DNA from: Haloferula luteola
Lineage (GTDB): Bacteria > Verrucomicrobiota > Verrucomicrobiia > Verrucomicrobiales > Akkermansiaceae
Assembly: GCF_014201715.1 (NCBI RefSeq)
Contig: NZ_JACHFD010000001.1
Coordinates: 186,001-250,000, forward strand
Length of the DNA stretch: 64,000 nt
Reading direction: 5' to 3'
Shown: piece by piece, positions 1-8,556 of the stretch
Layout of the letters: every line of letters starts with the position of its first letter
Position numbering within the stretch: the stretch's first letter is position 1
Program-made: the position numbers and the translations under genes
Notes under the pieces: generated by a model
What the model saw: the letters and a program-made list of their open reading frames with translations, nothing else
Databases searched by the model: none
Told to the model about the DNA's origin: nothing

Positions 1-333
1 TCCCCAGCATTCGTTCTCGATTCCAACTACGCCACCCGTTGGACAGCCGCTCCCGACGCCCATGGTGCCTGGTTGATGATCGACCTTGGAGAACTCAAAT
101 CCATTCAGCACCAGCTCATCCGTCCCGAGTTTTGCTGGAAACCATTTCCCTTTGCGATGGAGACCTCCGCCGATGGAGAACACTGGAATCGCCAAGCCGA
201 TTTCCTGCAAAGCCCCTCGCTCGGATCTCCCATTCTCATCGAGAAATCCTTTGTCGCTCGCTTCGTCCGTCTCGTCTTCCCTGACACCCTCCAGGGTTCC
301 GAGATCTCCATCTTTGAGTGGTCTCTCCACTGA
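1..333 (+). CDS. C-terminal end of a discoidin (F5/8 type C) domain protein, partial
   Basis: The reading frame is open from base 1 and stops with TGA at 331-333, so the gene begins outside the window. The visible 110 residues look like the second half of an F5/8 type C (discoidin/CBM32-like) beta-sandwich: a DSNYATRWTA segment, then a GAWLMIDLGE strand, and a terminal FVARFVRLVF strand. Such domains bind galactosides or other glycans and are usually appended to secreted glycoside hydrolases. The GH97 gene begins 11 bp after this stop on the same strand, so the two are probably co-transcribed. The catalytic part, if any, cannot be seen from here. Confidence 0.75.
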   Translation, partial: SPAFVLDSNYATRWTAAPDAHGAWLMIDLGELKSIQHQLIRPEFCWKPFPFAMETSADGEHWNRQADFLQSPSLGSPILIEKSFVARFVRLVFPDTLQGSEISIFEWSLH

Positions 334-344
334 TCCTCTCCACC

Positions 345-2414
345 ATGTCACTCCGCCACTCGTTTTTCGCGATCGCTTCCCTTCTTGGCGCCCTCTCCCT
401 GACAACCTCGCTCACAGCCACCGAGTGCACCGTCACCTCCCCGGACGGTCAACTCGAGCTCCTCATCAGCGACGAAGGTGGACTCCACTTTCGTCTCCAA
501 CAGGCCGGAGAGCTTCTCCTTACCGACTCGCCCCTTGGCCTCGATTTCGCCCACCAAATCTCTGTCGGACCGTCCGCTCGCATCGCCGAAACCACCCGCC
601 GTCAGCACGACGGCTCCTGGACCCAGAACTTTGGCATCCGGAGGCACATCGTCGATCGGTGGAACGAACTCCACATCCACCTCAAAAACGACCTCCCCGA
701 CAGCGCGATGACTCCGCCTACTGTAGGCCTCATCGCCAGGGCCTATGACGATGGTGTCGCCATCCGTTACACCGTCAGCCCGCCGGCCGGGAGTCACGAA
801 TTCACCCTCGAAAGCGAGCGAACCGAGATCCATTTTCCAGACGATTTCCGCTGCTGGCTCGGTGGAGAATCCACCTGCGCTGAAGTCACCTACCCGGCCA
901 CGACCCTCAGTGCCATTCCTGTCCTTAGCGGGGATACCCGCTGGCAGGGGAAACCCTATCGCGGCGTCCAACCCCTTCTCGTCGAAACCGCGAAAGGCTA
1001 CCTCCTGATCGCCGAAACCGACCTCTCCGATTGGGCCGGCATGTTTCTTTCCGGAACCGGCAAACCCGCTGTCACTCTCACCCTTGCAGAACGCCATGAC
1101 GGTGCCGCCGCCGTCATCGGAAAGGGTGCACGCTTGAGCCCATGGCGCGCTCTGCAGGTCGCCCATAGCGCCGCGGATCTCGTCTCTTCCGATTTCCTCA
1201 CCAACCTTGCCGCCCCCAGCAAAATCCGCGACACCCGCTGGATCCAACCTGGCATCTCCGCCTGGGACGCATGGTGGACCGGAGAAAATCCCTCGCTTCC
1301 CCAGTTCACCGGACTCGATGCGCGCGGCGACACTCGCTCCCACAAAGAATACATCGACTTCGCCGCCTCCATGGGCTGGCCCTACCAACTCGTCGATTGG
1401 TTCTGGTATGAAAACATGAGCTCCTACACCAGGAACCTCCTCTCCCCCCTCTCCTCCCCCTCCGGCGATCTCCAACGCAGTGTGCCCACCATCGACCTCC
1501 GCGCTCTCCTTGCCCACGCAAAGCGAAAAAAAGTCCGCCTGTGGATCTGGGCTCATTCCCATGACATTCGCTCCTTTGGCATCGAAAAAACCATGGCTCA
1601 CTTCGAGCAACTCGGCTTTGCCGGCATCAAGGTCGACTTCATCGACAGCGAATCCCAAGAGGCCGTCCAATGGTGCGAAGAACTCCTCGCCTCCGCCGCT
1701 CGGCATCACCTCATGGTCGACCTTCACGGCATCTTCCAACCGGTAGGCTGGGCACGCACCTGGCCCCATTTTCTTACCCAAGAAGGAGTCCTCGGGAATG
1801 AATACAGCAAACTTCCCGGAAATCGCTGTGACGCGCAGCACACCATCACTCTCCCTTTCACTCGTGGCATCCTCGGTCCCATGGATTTCACCCCGGGCGG
1901 ATTCATCAATCGCACCGCCGAGGAGTTCCAAGTCACCCATCCTGCTCAAGTCATCGGCACTCGCGCCAGGCAACTCGCCATGACCGTCATCAACTCCAGC
2001 CCTCTTCTCGTTCTTTGCGACAGTCCGCGGAACTATCGGGATCAACCAGGAATCGAATTCTTCCGCGATCTTCCCACCGTCTGGGACGAAACAGTCGTCC
2101 TCGAAGCCGAAGTCGGTCAACATCTCGTCCTCGCACGGCGCTCAGGGAAGCGTTGGTGGCTCGCCGCCATGAATGGAGAACAGGGCTCCTCATTCCAGCT
2201 CCACCTCGATCGGCTCGATCCCCAGGTCCAGAACTGGAGCCTCAAAGAATTTGCAGACGCCGTGCCTCCTTCCCCATCTGCCGCTCCGTCTTCCGAATCC
2301 CCATCATCCCCTCAGGAGATCATCGAAACCACCCGCACCTGGAACTCCGCTCAGCCGCTCCCCATCCATCTGAGCCCCGCCGGTGGATACACAGCCATCC
2401 TTTCCGCACGCTGA
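345..2414 (+). CDS. Secreted GH97 family alpha-glycosidase (SusB-like)
   Basis: This 689-residue protein has the GH97 layout. A signal peptide (about residues 1-24) is followed by an N-terminal beta-sandwich opening TVTSPDGQLELLISDEGG, a (beta/alpha)8 barrel at about 300-570, and a small C-terminal beta domain. Barrel acids visible include Asp431 in AGIKVDFIDS, Asp459 in MVDLHG, Glu480 in TQEGVLG and Glu486 in NEY. Family members are exo-acting alpha-glucosidases (inverting) or alpha-galactosidases (retaining). The subgroup is not certain from motifs alone. An ATG at 345 gives a normal signal peptide; longer in-frame starts overlap the upstream gene. The neighbouring discoidin protein suggests a polysaccharide-use locus cut by the window edge. 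Confidence 0.88.
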   Translation: MSLRHSFFAIASLLGALSLTTSLTATECTVTSPDGQLELLISDEGGLHFRLQQAGELLLTDSPLGLDFAHQISVGPSARIAETTRRQHDGSWTQNFGIRRHIVDRWNELHIHLKNDLPDSAMTPPTVGLIARAYDDGVAIRYTVSPPAGSHEFTLESERTEIHFPDDFRCWLGGESTCAEVTYPATTLSAIPVLSGDTRWQGKPYRGVQPLLVETAKGYLLIAETDLSDWAGMFLSGTGKPAVTLTLAERHDGAAAVIGKGARLSPWRALQVAHSAADLVSSDFLTNLAAPSKIRDTRWIQPGISAWDAWWTGENPSLPQFTGLDARGDTRSHKEYIDFAASMGWPYQLVDWFWYENMSSYTRNLLSPLSSPSGDLQRSVPTIDLRALLAHAKRKKVRLWIWAHSHDIRSFGIEKTMAHFEQLGFAGIKVDFIDSESQEAVQWCEELLASAARHHLMVDLHGIFQPVGWARTWPHFLTQEGVLGNEYSKLPGNRCDAQHTITLPFTRGILGPMDFTPGGFINRTAEEFQVTHPAQVIGTRARQLAMTVINSSPLLVLCDSPRNYRDQPGIEFFRDLPTVWDETVVLEAEVGQHLVLARRSGKRWWLAAMNGEQGSSFQLHLDRLDPQVQNWSLKEFADAVPPSPSAAPSSESPSSPQEIIETTRTWNSAQPLPIHLSPAGGYTAILSAR

Positions 2415-2534
2415 TCATCCCCCCGCTATTCGGCCCTTCCTTCCCCCTGAATTCGAGCAAACGAAACCGCCCCTCGACCCACCTCACCCGAGGCAGGCCG
2501 ACGTGCGATCCTTAGACCAGCCCGGAAACAAAAC

Positions 2535-3362
2535 TCACCGGACGTCACGGCGTCGCCGGAATCCGAAACCGACCATCCCGCCAAGCAACAGAAGCGCGGA
2601 TGTCGGCTCAGGAACCAGGGTCACGGCTGTCGTCTCGAACTGATCAAGAGCCGCACCATCATAAAGGCCGAAGTAGAGATGAACGCTATCATCCGCCGCC
2701 AGAGCTGGATTCAATGTCGTGCCGGTGATCGTCCCAAGCGTACTCACCACCGATCCATCGCTCGAAGCTTGGCTCAGAGTGGCCGTGATTTGATAGCTGT
2801 CGCCCCCAAGGTAATTGACCCCAAGATCATACCGGTACCAAGCATCGGTCTCCGGCAGGTCAATGTTCGTCTCCACCACGTGGTCATCGGTTGAGGAAAG
2901 GCCAGAATGATATCCGATGAACCCGACTGAACCCCCGTCGGCATTCCCCGAGCCCAAGTAAATGAAAGGCAGAAACGTCGTTCCTCCATCCTGCGACATG
3001 AACGACCCACTTTCACCCGGTGCCGCATCGGTCGTGAAGCCAAATTGATAAAAGGCATTGGCATCTCCGTGATAATAGACACTCGCCGTCCAACTGGAGA
3101 GGCTGCCCGAGAACGAAGTGTTGAGGGTGTAGAAATTGATCACCGTCCCGCCCAAGCCTGAAAGATCCACCGATCCGCTGCCATTCAATCCACCACTGGC
3201 CGATTCGACGATTGCCGGAGTTTGTGCCGTGCTGAAGTTCGAACTGAAATCTCCCGGCGTGTTGAAGTCGAGCGACAAAGCGGCATTCACCTGGGTCGTG
3301 GCTGCCAGAGCGCTCAACAGCGCCAACGAATGGAGTTCGAAAGAGAACTTGCGTGGAATCAT
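2535..3362 (-). CDS. PEP-CTERM sorting domain protein
   Basis: This is a 275-residue exported protein. It has an N-terminal signal peptide (cleavage probably near residue 28 after TTQVNA), a beta-rich body of about 215 residues resembling a LamG/jelly-roll fold, and a C-terminal sorting signal. That signal consists of VPEP near residue 251, a hydrophobic helix and a final FRRRR cluster. In Verrucomicrobiota and Planctomycetota such tails are recognised by an exosortase and linked to envelope or exopolysaccharide export. No exosortase lies in the window. The binding partner or ligand is unknown. It is monocistronic, converging on the GH97 gene. Confidence 0.85.
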   Translation of the reverse strand: MIPRKFSFELHSLALLSALAATTQVNAALSLDFNTPGDFSSNFSTAQTPAIVESASGGLNGSGSVDLSGLGGTVINFYTLNTSFSGSLSSWTASVYYHGDANAFYQFGFTTDAAPGESGSFMSQDGGTTFLPFIYLGSGNADGGSVGFIGYHSGLSSTDDHVVETNIDLPETDAWYRYDLGVNYLGGDSYQITATLSQASSDGSVVSTLGTITGTTLNPALAADDSVHLYFGLYDGAALDQFETTAVTLVPEPTSALLLLGGMVGFGFRRRRDVR

Positions 3363-3914
3363 AAAAGGGACGGATGGGTTGATGGGCGATGAAAAACCAC
3401 TCAGAGATGAGTGCCGGAGAATTAGAGACCCAACTCTTCACAAGTCAATTTGCATTCTTTGTCATTTTTGAACTCCTAAAGAATCCCCCGAACCCTTATC
3501 TCAAAAGCACGAAGAGGTGAACGATGGCACCCGCCAACTCCGCGAATCGCCGGAAGCTACGAACCCTGCATTCCCGCCGGCTGACCAACCCTCGGATGGG
3601 GTGAAAACCCAGCGAAAATCCGCTCGACCTTCCAGCACCATGGGGCTCGCCGGAGCGGCCGCCCGGCTTGAGACGACCACCGATTCCAGCGAGTCGGCGC
3701 AATCCACCCGCCCCCGTGACCCTCCCACTCTGCGTCGAACCGTTCACCCCCCTCGATTCCTACCAGCCTCACGGACCGGCTCGTTCACAAGCCCCCTTCT
3801 CCTGCTGGGCCGATCCAAAGATACCGCGAGATCGCCTCCAGTCCTTTCCCTCCCTCAGAATCCGATACCAGCGCCTCATCATCTCCCATCGAGAAGTCAC
3901 CTCACTCACAGACC
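3363..3914. other. Intergenic stretch upstream of a PEP-CTERM gene
   Basis: These 552 bases hold no convincing gene; the short ORFs in several frames have no recognisable product. The part next to the PEP-CTERM start (3420-3500) is AT-richer and is where its leftward promoter should lie. The middle (3565-3715) carries a diverged copy of a repeat also found upstream of the second PEP-CTERM gene. Nothing was recognised in 3720-3914. Confidence 0.5.
3565..3715 (-). repeat. Diverged intergenic repeat, copy A
   Basis: This stretch aligns with 7296-7415. Shared blocks, read on the + strand, are a CTGCATTC near 3570, a block centred on ATCCGCTCGACCTTCC near 3618-3637, and CCACCGATTCCAGCG near 3677-3692. 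The blocks occur in the same order with small indels between them. Copy A has about 20-25 extra bases between the second and third blocks. Both copies lie 120-200 bp upstream of a leftward PEP-CTERM gene. The function is unknown; it could be a dispersed repeat, a transposon relic or a shared regulatory leader. Confidence 0.6.
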
Positions 3915-5534
3915 CTAGCTCCATGTCCTCCGCAGCACGCTGGCGTCTGCAAACTCCCCCATATTCTCCAGAAGATGGATCAAAATTCGGAGCGTGTCCG
4001 GATCTCGCGGGGTGAGGTGCAAAGCTCGAAGCAGCGCCTCTTTGGCCTCCTCTCTGCGACCTAGCTTCGCCAATGAAGATCCGAGAACGGTGTAGGCAAA
4101 CGGGAGGTCGACACGCAGATTCACGGCCATGGCCGCACGTTCGGCGGCCTTCTCGTCATCGCCTTCCGCAGCAAGACCCACGGCAAGCCCCAGTTGCACC
4201 CAAGCGGAATGAGACATCGCGGGCTCCAAACTGCGTGCAAGCTTCGATAGCCGCGCCCAATCTTTCACCCGATAGAGCAGCATCCCTAGCTCCGAGGCCA
4301 CCTCCGGCGAGAGAACTTCCCCCTGAAGAATCCCATCGATGATCGCCACGGCCTCTGTAGTACGTGATTCAAGGAATCGGCACCACGCCTCCAACAATTC
4401 AAGAGCGCCCCTTGGATGCCGATAGTGAATGAGGACGTCCAAAACCTGTCTTGCAGACTCTAACCGACCCAACTCCAATAGACATTTTGCACAAACTCGC
4501 CCCCTCTCCGAGTTTTCCGGATGGAGGCGAAACACGCTCAAAAAAGACGGGGAAGCTTCCCTCTTCTTCCCGGCATCATCGAGACTCAGGGCGCGGTTCC
4601 AGATCGCCTCAAGGTTCTCAGGTGCCTCTTCAAGGTCAGCGGGGGGCGAAAAGCTTGTTGGACACGACATCACCGGTTGGCCTTCGGGAAACGCAAGCCA
4701 TACCCCCATGGCCACTCCTTCCAAATGCTCCGGAGACTGCCAGCCACGGCATGCCAACACCGTCGGCCCGATGTCCAGTAGCGATGCCGTTCCGCGAGCT
4801 GGAGAGCCCGCGGCGAGAAGATCACCTCCAAGGATGGCCCGAGACCACGCCTCTCGCGGATACACCCCGGAAGTCGCCTCCTCTTGGAAACCGATCACCA
4901 TCATCATCGACTCCCTCCCCACCAATTCTGCCACTCGATTGACGAGCATCGCTGCCAGCGAACCACCCCCATCCTCGGCCACTTGGAAGTGCCTCCTCAA
5001 CCCGGCATGAAATCGGTATCTCACCGTCGCAACCGACACGTGAGAAGATGCAATTTCCTCGGTGAACCTCGCATGCACGGTGAAGGCCTCGGCCATCATT
5101 TCTCGCGCTATGGTCAGAGCAGCGGGTTCGGCAGAGGCCAGCACCTCAGGTGACAGAACCTCCCTCAAGACCGAGACATCGATTTCCTCCGGCATCACCC
5201 TCAGTTCTCCCGATCTTGAGCTCTCCCCCCGGCGATCCCCGAGGAAAGGCATCCATCCCATGGAGACCACTCGCTCTCCCTCCTGTCGTTCCAGCAGCTC
5301 GAGAAATGTCGGAAACGCACCCCACGGGGAGCAATCCGTCAGATATCCATGCTGATTCGATCTTACCCCGGTGAGCAGGGTCGCCCCGATCGTCCCGGAA
5401 GATCGGGGCGGTGGGATGGACAATGACCCATCGACCACCTGCCGATGAGTTTCCACCATCCCCTGATGGATCCGGTCCATCGCAAGGCGTCCGATGCCTT
5501 CGAAAACCATCATGACAACCGGCAGCGTCCTCAT
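3915..5534 (-). CDS. TPR protein with degenerate alkaline-phosphatase-superfamily N-terminal domain
   Basis: This is a 539-residue protein with no obvious signal peptide. Residues 1-270 resemble a stripped-down type I phosphodiesterase/AlkP-superfamily domain: LLTGVRSNQHG matches the active-site region and LLDIGPTVLACRGW matches the late DxxPTxL motif. The usual metal-ligand Asp/His set is not evident, so it may be non-catalytic. Residues about 310-539 are helical TPR-type repeats, for example ALELLEAWCRFLE and AYTVLGSSLAKLGRREEA. The ATG at 5534 overlaps the stop of the upstream gene in an ATGA, indicating translational coupling; longer starts run into that gene. The real substrate is not known. 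Confidence 0.6.
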   Translation of the reverse strand: MRTLPVVMMVFEGIGRLAMDRIHQGMVETHRQVVDGSLSIPPPRSSGTIGATLLTGVRSNQHGYLTDCSPWGAFPTFLELLERQEGERVVSMGWMPFLGDRRGESSRSGELRVMPEEIDVSVLREVLSPEVLASAEPAALTIAREMMAEAFTVHARFTEEIASSHVSVATVRYRFHAGLRRHFQVAEDGGGSLAAMLVNRVAELVGRESMMMVIGFQEEATSGVYPREAWSRAILGGDLLAAGSPARGTASLLDIGPTVLACRGWQSPEHLEGVAMGVWLAFPEGQPVMSCPTSFSPPADLEEAPENLEAIWNRALSLDDAGKKREASPSFLSVFRLHPENSERGRVCAKCLLELGRLESARQVLDVLIHYRHPRGALELLEAWCRFLESRTTEAVAIIDGILQGEVLSPEVASELGMLLYRVKDWARLSKLARSLEPAMSHSAWVQLGLAVGLAAEGDDEKAAERAAMAVNLRVDLPFAYTVLGSSLAKLGRREEAKEALLRALHLTPRDPDTLRILIHLLENMGEFADASVLRRTWS

Positions 5535-6388
5535 CGGCTTCCCGGAAGAGATAGAGTTCGACGCCACACCGCAGCCTCTGGCAATTCCTCGCCACCCAGC
5601 TTCTTCGCCAGATGGATCGTTTCTCGATGAAGTTCAGGTCTGGCTTCGAAATCGCAGAAGCGGATTCCCTTCGGAAGCCGACTTTCGATCTCTCGAATCA
5701 GGATCAGATTTCCGAGCCAGCGGCCTCCGGGGAAATCCTTCGCCACCGCGCGCAAGAGAAAGGCCACCTTCTCCGGGCCGTTGCGATGGACCACTCCCGC
5801 CGCTACAATTCGGCCCTCATGGATCAGCGCTAGCGAAAGATCACGATCGGGTTCAACCGCCCTGATCTCCCCCACCAGATCGCAGGACTCGAGAAATCCC
5901 TGCAGCCGATTCGCCTCCAAGTCGCGGACGGGCTTCCATCGGAAACTCGATGGCTGCGGAAGAAACCGCCGCGAGGCGAGCCGACGCAGCCGCTGCCGAA
6001 TGCTCTCAATTTGAATGCGGTAGCGTCGGTGCGAATCACGCGCCTCGAATCCTGCATTTTTGAGTGCCTCCGCTGTGGGATGCCCAGCAGGAAACGCACG
6101 TCGAGATTGCAGAACCCGGCACCCCTCCTTTCCTTGGTAATCCAAAAAAGAGTGCATGAAAAAGCCCGCCTCAGATTCTCCCAGTGCAGGGCTGAGGAAG
6201 ATGTCGAACGCAAGGAGTTCGCGATCGCCGTTGGCAGGCCACCAGCAGGCCGCGACGCAGTGACGGATTCCATGGGTCTCCAGAAATCCACACCAGCACC
6301 CAGTGGGTCCGCTCAACCCAGGGCCGAGCTCCCGACAACGTCGAAGCTCCCACGCATCAGCCGGAACTCCGACGGAAATCGACTCCAT
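5531..6388 (-). CDS. Conserved unknown protein, possibly GNAT-related
   Basis: This 285-residue protein was not confidently recognised. The second half (KVAFLLRAVAKDFPGGRWLGNLILIREIES, given here only as a landmark near residues 210-245) reads like the alpha/beta region of a GNAT-type acyltransferase, with a DLSLALIHEGRIVAAG beta hairpin before it. No signal peptide or membrane segment is seen. The start at 6388 (MESISVG) lies just beyond the upstream PEP-CTERM stop. The gene is coupled by ATGA to the downstream TPR/phosphatase-like gene, so the two probably act together. Confidence 0.45.
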   Translation of the reverse strand: MESISVGVPADAWELRRCRELGPGLSGPTGCWCGFLETHGIRHCVAACWWPANGDRELLAFDIFLSPALGESEAGFFMHSFLDYQGKEGCRVLQSRRAFPAGHPTAEALKNAGFEARDSHRRYRIQIESIRQRLRRLASRRFLPQPSSFRWKPVRDLEANRLQGFLESCDLVGEIRAVEPDRDLSLALIHEGRIVAAGVVHRNGPEKVAFLLRAVAKDFPGGRWLGNLILIREIESRLPKGIRFCDFEARPELHRETIHLAKKLGGEELPEAAVWRRTLSLPGSR

Positions 6389-6404
6389 GGATCGCCTCCA
6401 ACGG

Positions 6405-7172
6405 TCAGTGAACGTTGCCGCTACGACGTCGCCGCAGAGTCGCCAAGCCCCCCGCACCGAGAGCGAGCAGAGCCACAGAAGACGGTTCGGGAACGAGCTC
6501 GCCCGGTGTGGTGATGGCCACTCCCGGCTCAGTTTCGTAGGCCCACCGATGCACGGTCATCGACTCATCGTTCGTATTGAGTGTCAACTCCGCCCAACCA
6601 TACCGAACGACTCCATTCCCAAGGCCGTTCACGACACCATCGTCCTCTCCGATGCTAAAGCCGTAGAAGCCTTGGATAGTCCCCCCATTCGCGCTGGCCT
6701 CTATTTCCCAATCGGTGTCGAACGAGCTACCTCCGGAATAAATACCTGCCGAACTCCCTAAGAATGAGCTTAAAGGACCAATGACTTGGTTCACACCCAG
6801 TCGATCAGGCGCGATGACATTCGTCTCACCCTTCACGCCGAAACCCAGACGATCACCCAAATTCACATCGGTATCGGGGTCGACATGAGTTCCGCTCTCG
6901 ATGCTGAGCGTGATGTTGCCGCCACTAGAGTAGGAGTAGAAAGCGAAATCGTAGGGGCCCAGAGCATATGATGCATCGCCGGGATTGGTGTGACTCACCA
7001 GACCGTCTTCGATATCAATGAAATAGAACTGTTCTCCCGATGAAAAGTCGATGGTCACATCCTCCGGATCGTGAATGACCACAGCACCCGATACAGGAGA
7101 GATCGCCGCAGCCGCCAGCCCCCCCGTTGCCAGCAAGCGCTTCGGACTATGATTGCAATTCATCATTTTCAT
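6405..7172 (-). CDS. PEP-CTERM sorting domain protein
   Basis: This is a 255-residue exported protein. It has a signal peptide (about 1-29, ending SPVSGA), a beta-rich extracellular body of about 195 residues, and a C-terminal PEP-CTERM signal: VPEP near residue 230, a small-residue hydrophobic helix (VALLALGAGGLATL) and a terminal RRRR cluster. The body belongs to a class of unassigned verrucomicrobial surface proteins. It is unrelated by eye to the other PEP-CTERM protein outside the sorting signal. The upstream region holds copy B of the intergenic repeat. Confidence 0.85.
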   Translation of the reverse strand: MKMMNCNHSPKRLLATGGLAAAAISPVSGAVVIHDPEDVTIDFSSGEQFYFIDIEDGLVSHTNPGDASYALGPYDFAFYSYSSGGNITLSIESGTHVDPDTDVNLGDRLGFGVKGETNVIAPDRLGVNQVIGPLSSFLGSSAGIYSGGSSFDTDWEIEASANGGTIQGFYGFSIGEDDGVVNGLGNGVVRYGWAELTLNTNDESMTVHRWAYETEPGVAITTPGELVPEPSSVALLALGAGGLATLRRRRSGNVH

Positions 7173-7295
7173 CGAGCCAAGGGCGATGACATATCAGATA
7201 TCTGAGAGCAAGAAAAATAGCTCATTCTGGAATCGTTCACTTTCTCCAAAGCCATCTCACAAGTGCATGGGGTAGGATCCATAGGCAGAGCACCC

Positions 7296-7415
7296 GCATG
7301 ACCTGCATTCGTATCGAATGCCCCCCTCGCGAGATGGGAAATCGCCAAGCGAAGATCCGCTCGACCTTCCCCACCGAGCAGAGACCTCCACCGATTCCAG
7401 CGGTTCGACACGATC
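7296..7415 (-). repeat. Diverged intergenic repeat, copy B
   Basis: This is the counterpart of 3565-3715 with the same ordered blocks: CTGCATTC near 7303, the ATCCGCTCGACCTTCC block near 7354-7370, and CCACCGATTCCAGCG near 7387-7402. It lies between the PEP-CTERM gene start (7172) and the AraC gene stop (7454), on the same relative strand as copy A. Short ORFs read through both copies, but conservation appears to be at the DNA level. Confidence 0.6.
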
Positions 7416-7453
7416 CTCTCATCGGCGGGGAAGTCCGGCCCCGCTCAGCGGCA

Positions 7454-8329
7454 TCAGGAAAGATCCCGAAAGGATCGCGGGCTGTGGCCAAAGCTCCTCT
7501 TGAAAGCATGCGAAAAGGCATTCGCATCCGAATACCCCACCGTCACGGCGACTTCGTCGATGGTCAGCCGCGCTTCCGCTAACAACCGCTTCGCCTCCCG
7601 CATGCGCAAGCGACTGAGATGCTGGATCGGAGCCATCTGAAACTCGCGCTGACAGATCAGCCGAAACCGCTCGATCGAATATCCATGAGCCCCCGCCAGG
7701 CTCGAAAGCGTCCATGGCAGATGCAGGCGGGAACCAATGCGCTCCCATCCCGCATGAAACCTCTCCAACTCCGGATCCAGATTCGCCCGCAAGCGCACCA
7801 GCCCCATCAGCGCTTCCAGCAGCTTGCCCGCCATTCCCACCTCCTGATAACTCTCCCAGCACCGCACCAGGGCCTCCACCATCTTGTGAAACACCACCGG
7901 CTCGTGCCGAAACCAGCGGCCATCGCAGCCAATGCTGAACGGCGCGAGTTCGTCGAAACAGATCCACGCAAAACACCACAGCCCATCCCCCTCCACCGAA
8001 TACGACTGCGGCCGTCCTTTCGGCGTCAGGGCTCCCTCGCCACTCTCCAGCAACAGAATCGTCTCCGATACCCGCAACCACCCAGCCCCGTACACGCTCG
8101 CGATCAGCAACGGACAGGCGGGGTTGGTGCGCTCGAAGCGATACCCTGCCGTAGCGTGCACGATCCCCAGATGGCGGATCCCAAAATCATCCAGCAAAGG
8201 ACACACCGGCAGAGCCTCCAGCCAAGGCTCCCGGGAAGGTCCGGTCTTCGGTGAGCGGAGACCATCGTGCTTCGTCGAGACTCCGAGGTGCGTGCAGTCC
8301 GTGAAAGGTTCCAAGGGATGATGGGCCAT
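7454..8329 (-). CDS. AraC-family transcriptional regulator
   Basis: This 291-residue protein has an N-terminal cupin-like sensing domain (about 40-170) and a C-terminal double helix-turn-helix of the AraC/XylS family. In the DNA-binding part, the first HTH is around LSSLAGAHGYSIERFRLICQ, and the second has the family signature IDEVAVTVGYSDANAFSHAF followed by FGHSPRSFR. Such regulators usually sense sugars. The start at 8329 (MAHHPLEP) is chosen over an earlier in-frame ATG at 8374 because the N-terminus is then of normal length, but this is uncertain. It stands alone; the target is unknown, with no carbohydrate operon adjoining. Confidence 0.88.
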   Translation of the reverse strand: MAHHPLEPFTDCTHLGVSTKHDGLRSPKTGPSREPWLEALPVCPLLDDFGIRHLGIVHATAGYRFERTNPACPLLIASVYGAGWLRVSETILLLESGEGALTPKGRPQSYSVEGDGLWCFAWICFDELAPFSIGCDGRWFRHEPVVFHKMVEALVRCWESYQEVGMAGKLLEALMGLVRLRANLDPELERFHAGWERIGSRLHLPWTLSSLAGAHGYSIERFRLICQREFQMAPIQHLSRLRMREAKRLLAEARLTIDEVAVTVGYSDANAFSHAFKRSFGHSPRSFRDLS

Positions 8330-8556
8330 GATCGGGGAAAATGCGTTGCGATGCCTCAAGAATCGGGCGCCCATGGCTCTGGGTTCCGCCGCGATGAGGC
8401 TCCGGTGCCCACGCGCTTTTTTCCCTGTCGTTCCTGCCAGGAAATTTCCCGATTCTCCCCCTCCACCCTCTCACCCCTACCCGCTGCCAGCCGCCCTCAT
8501 TCACACTCTTTTGCATTTTGTTTGCGTTTGCACTCAGGCTGCCCTTGCTTCCGGGC

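Noticed and set aside
348-2123. 591-codon ORF on the - strand opposite the GH97 gene
   Set aside because: Low-complexity Gly/Glu/Asp-rich translation typical of antisense shadow ORFs at high GC; the + strand frame has clear family motifs.
8511-8532. TGCA-ended imperfect dyad upstream of the G3E gene pair considered as a Zur box
   Set aside because: The inner bases are not symmetric and it does not match a known Zur consensus well enough to report.
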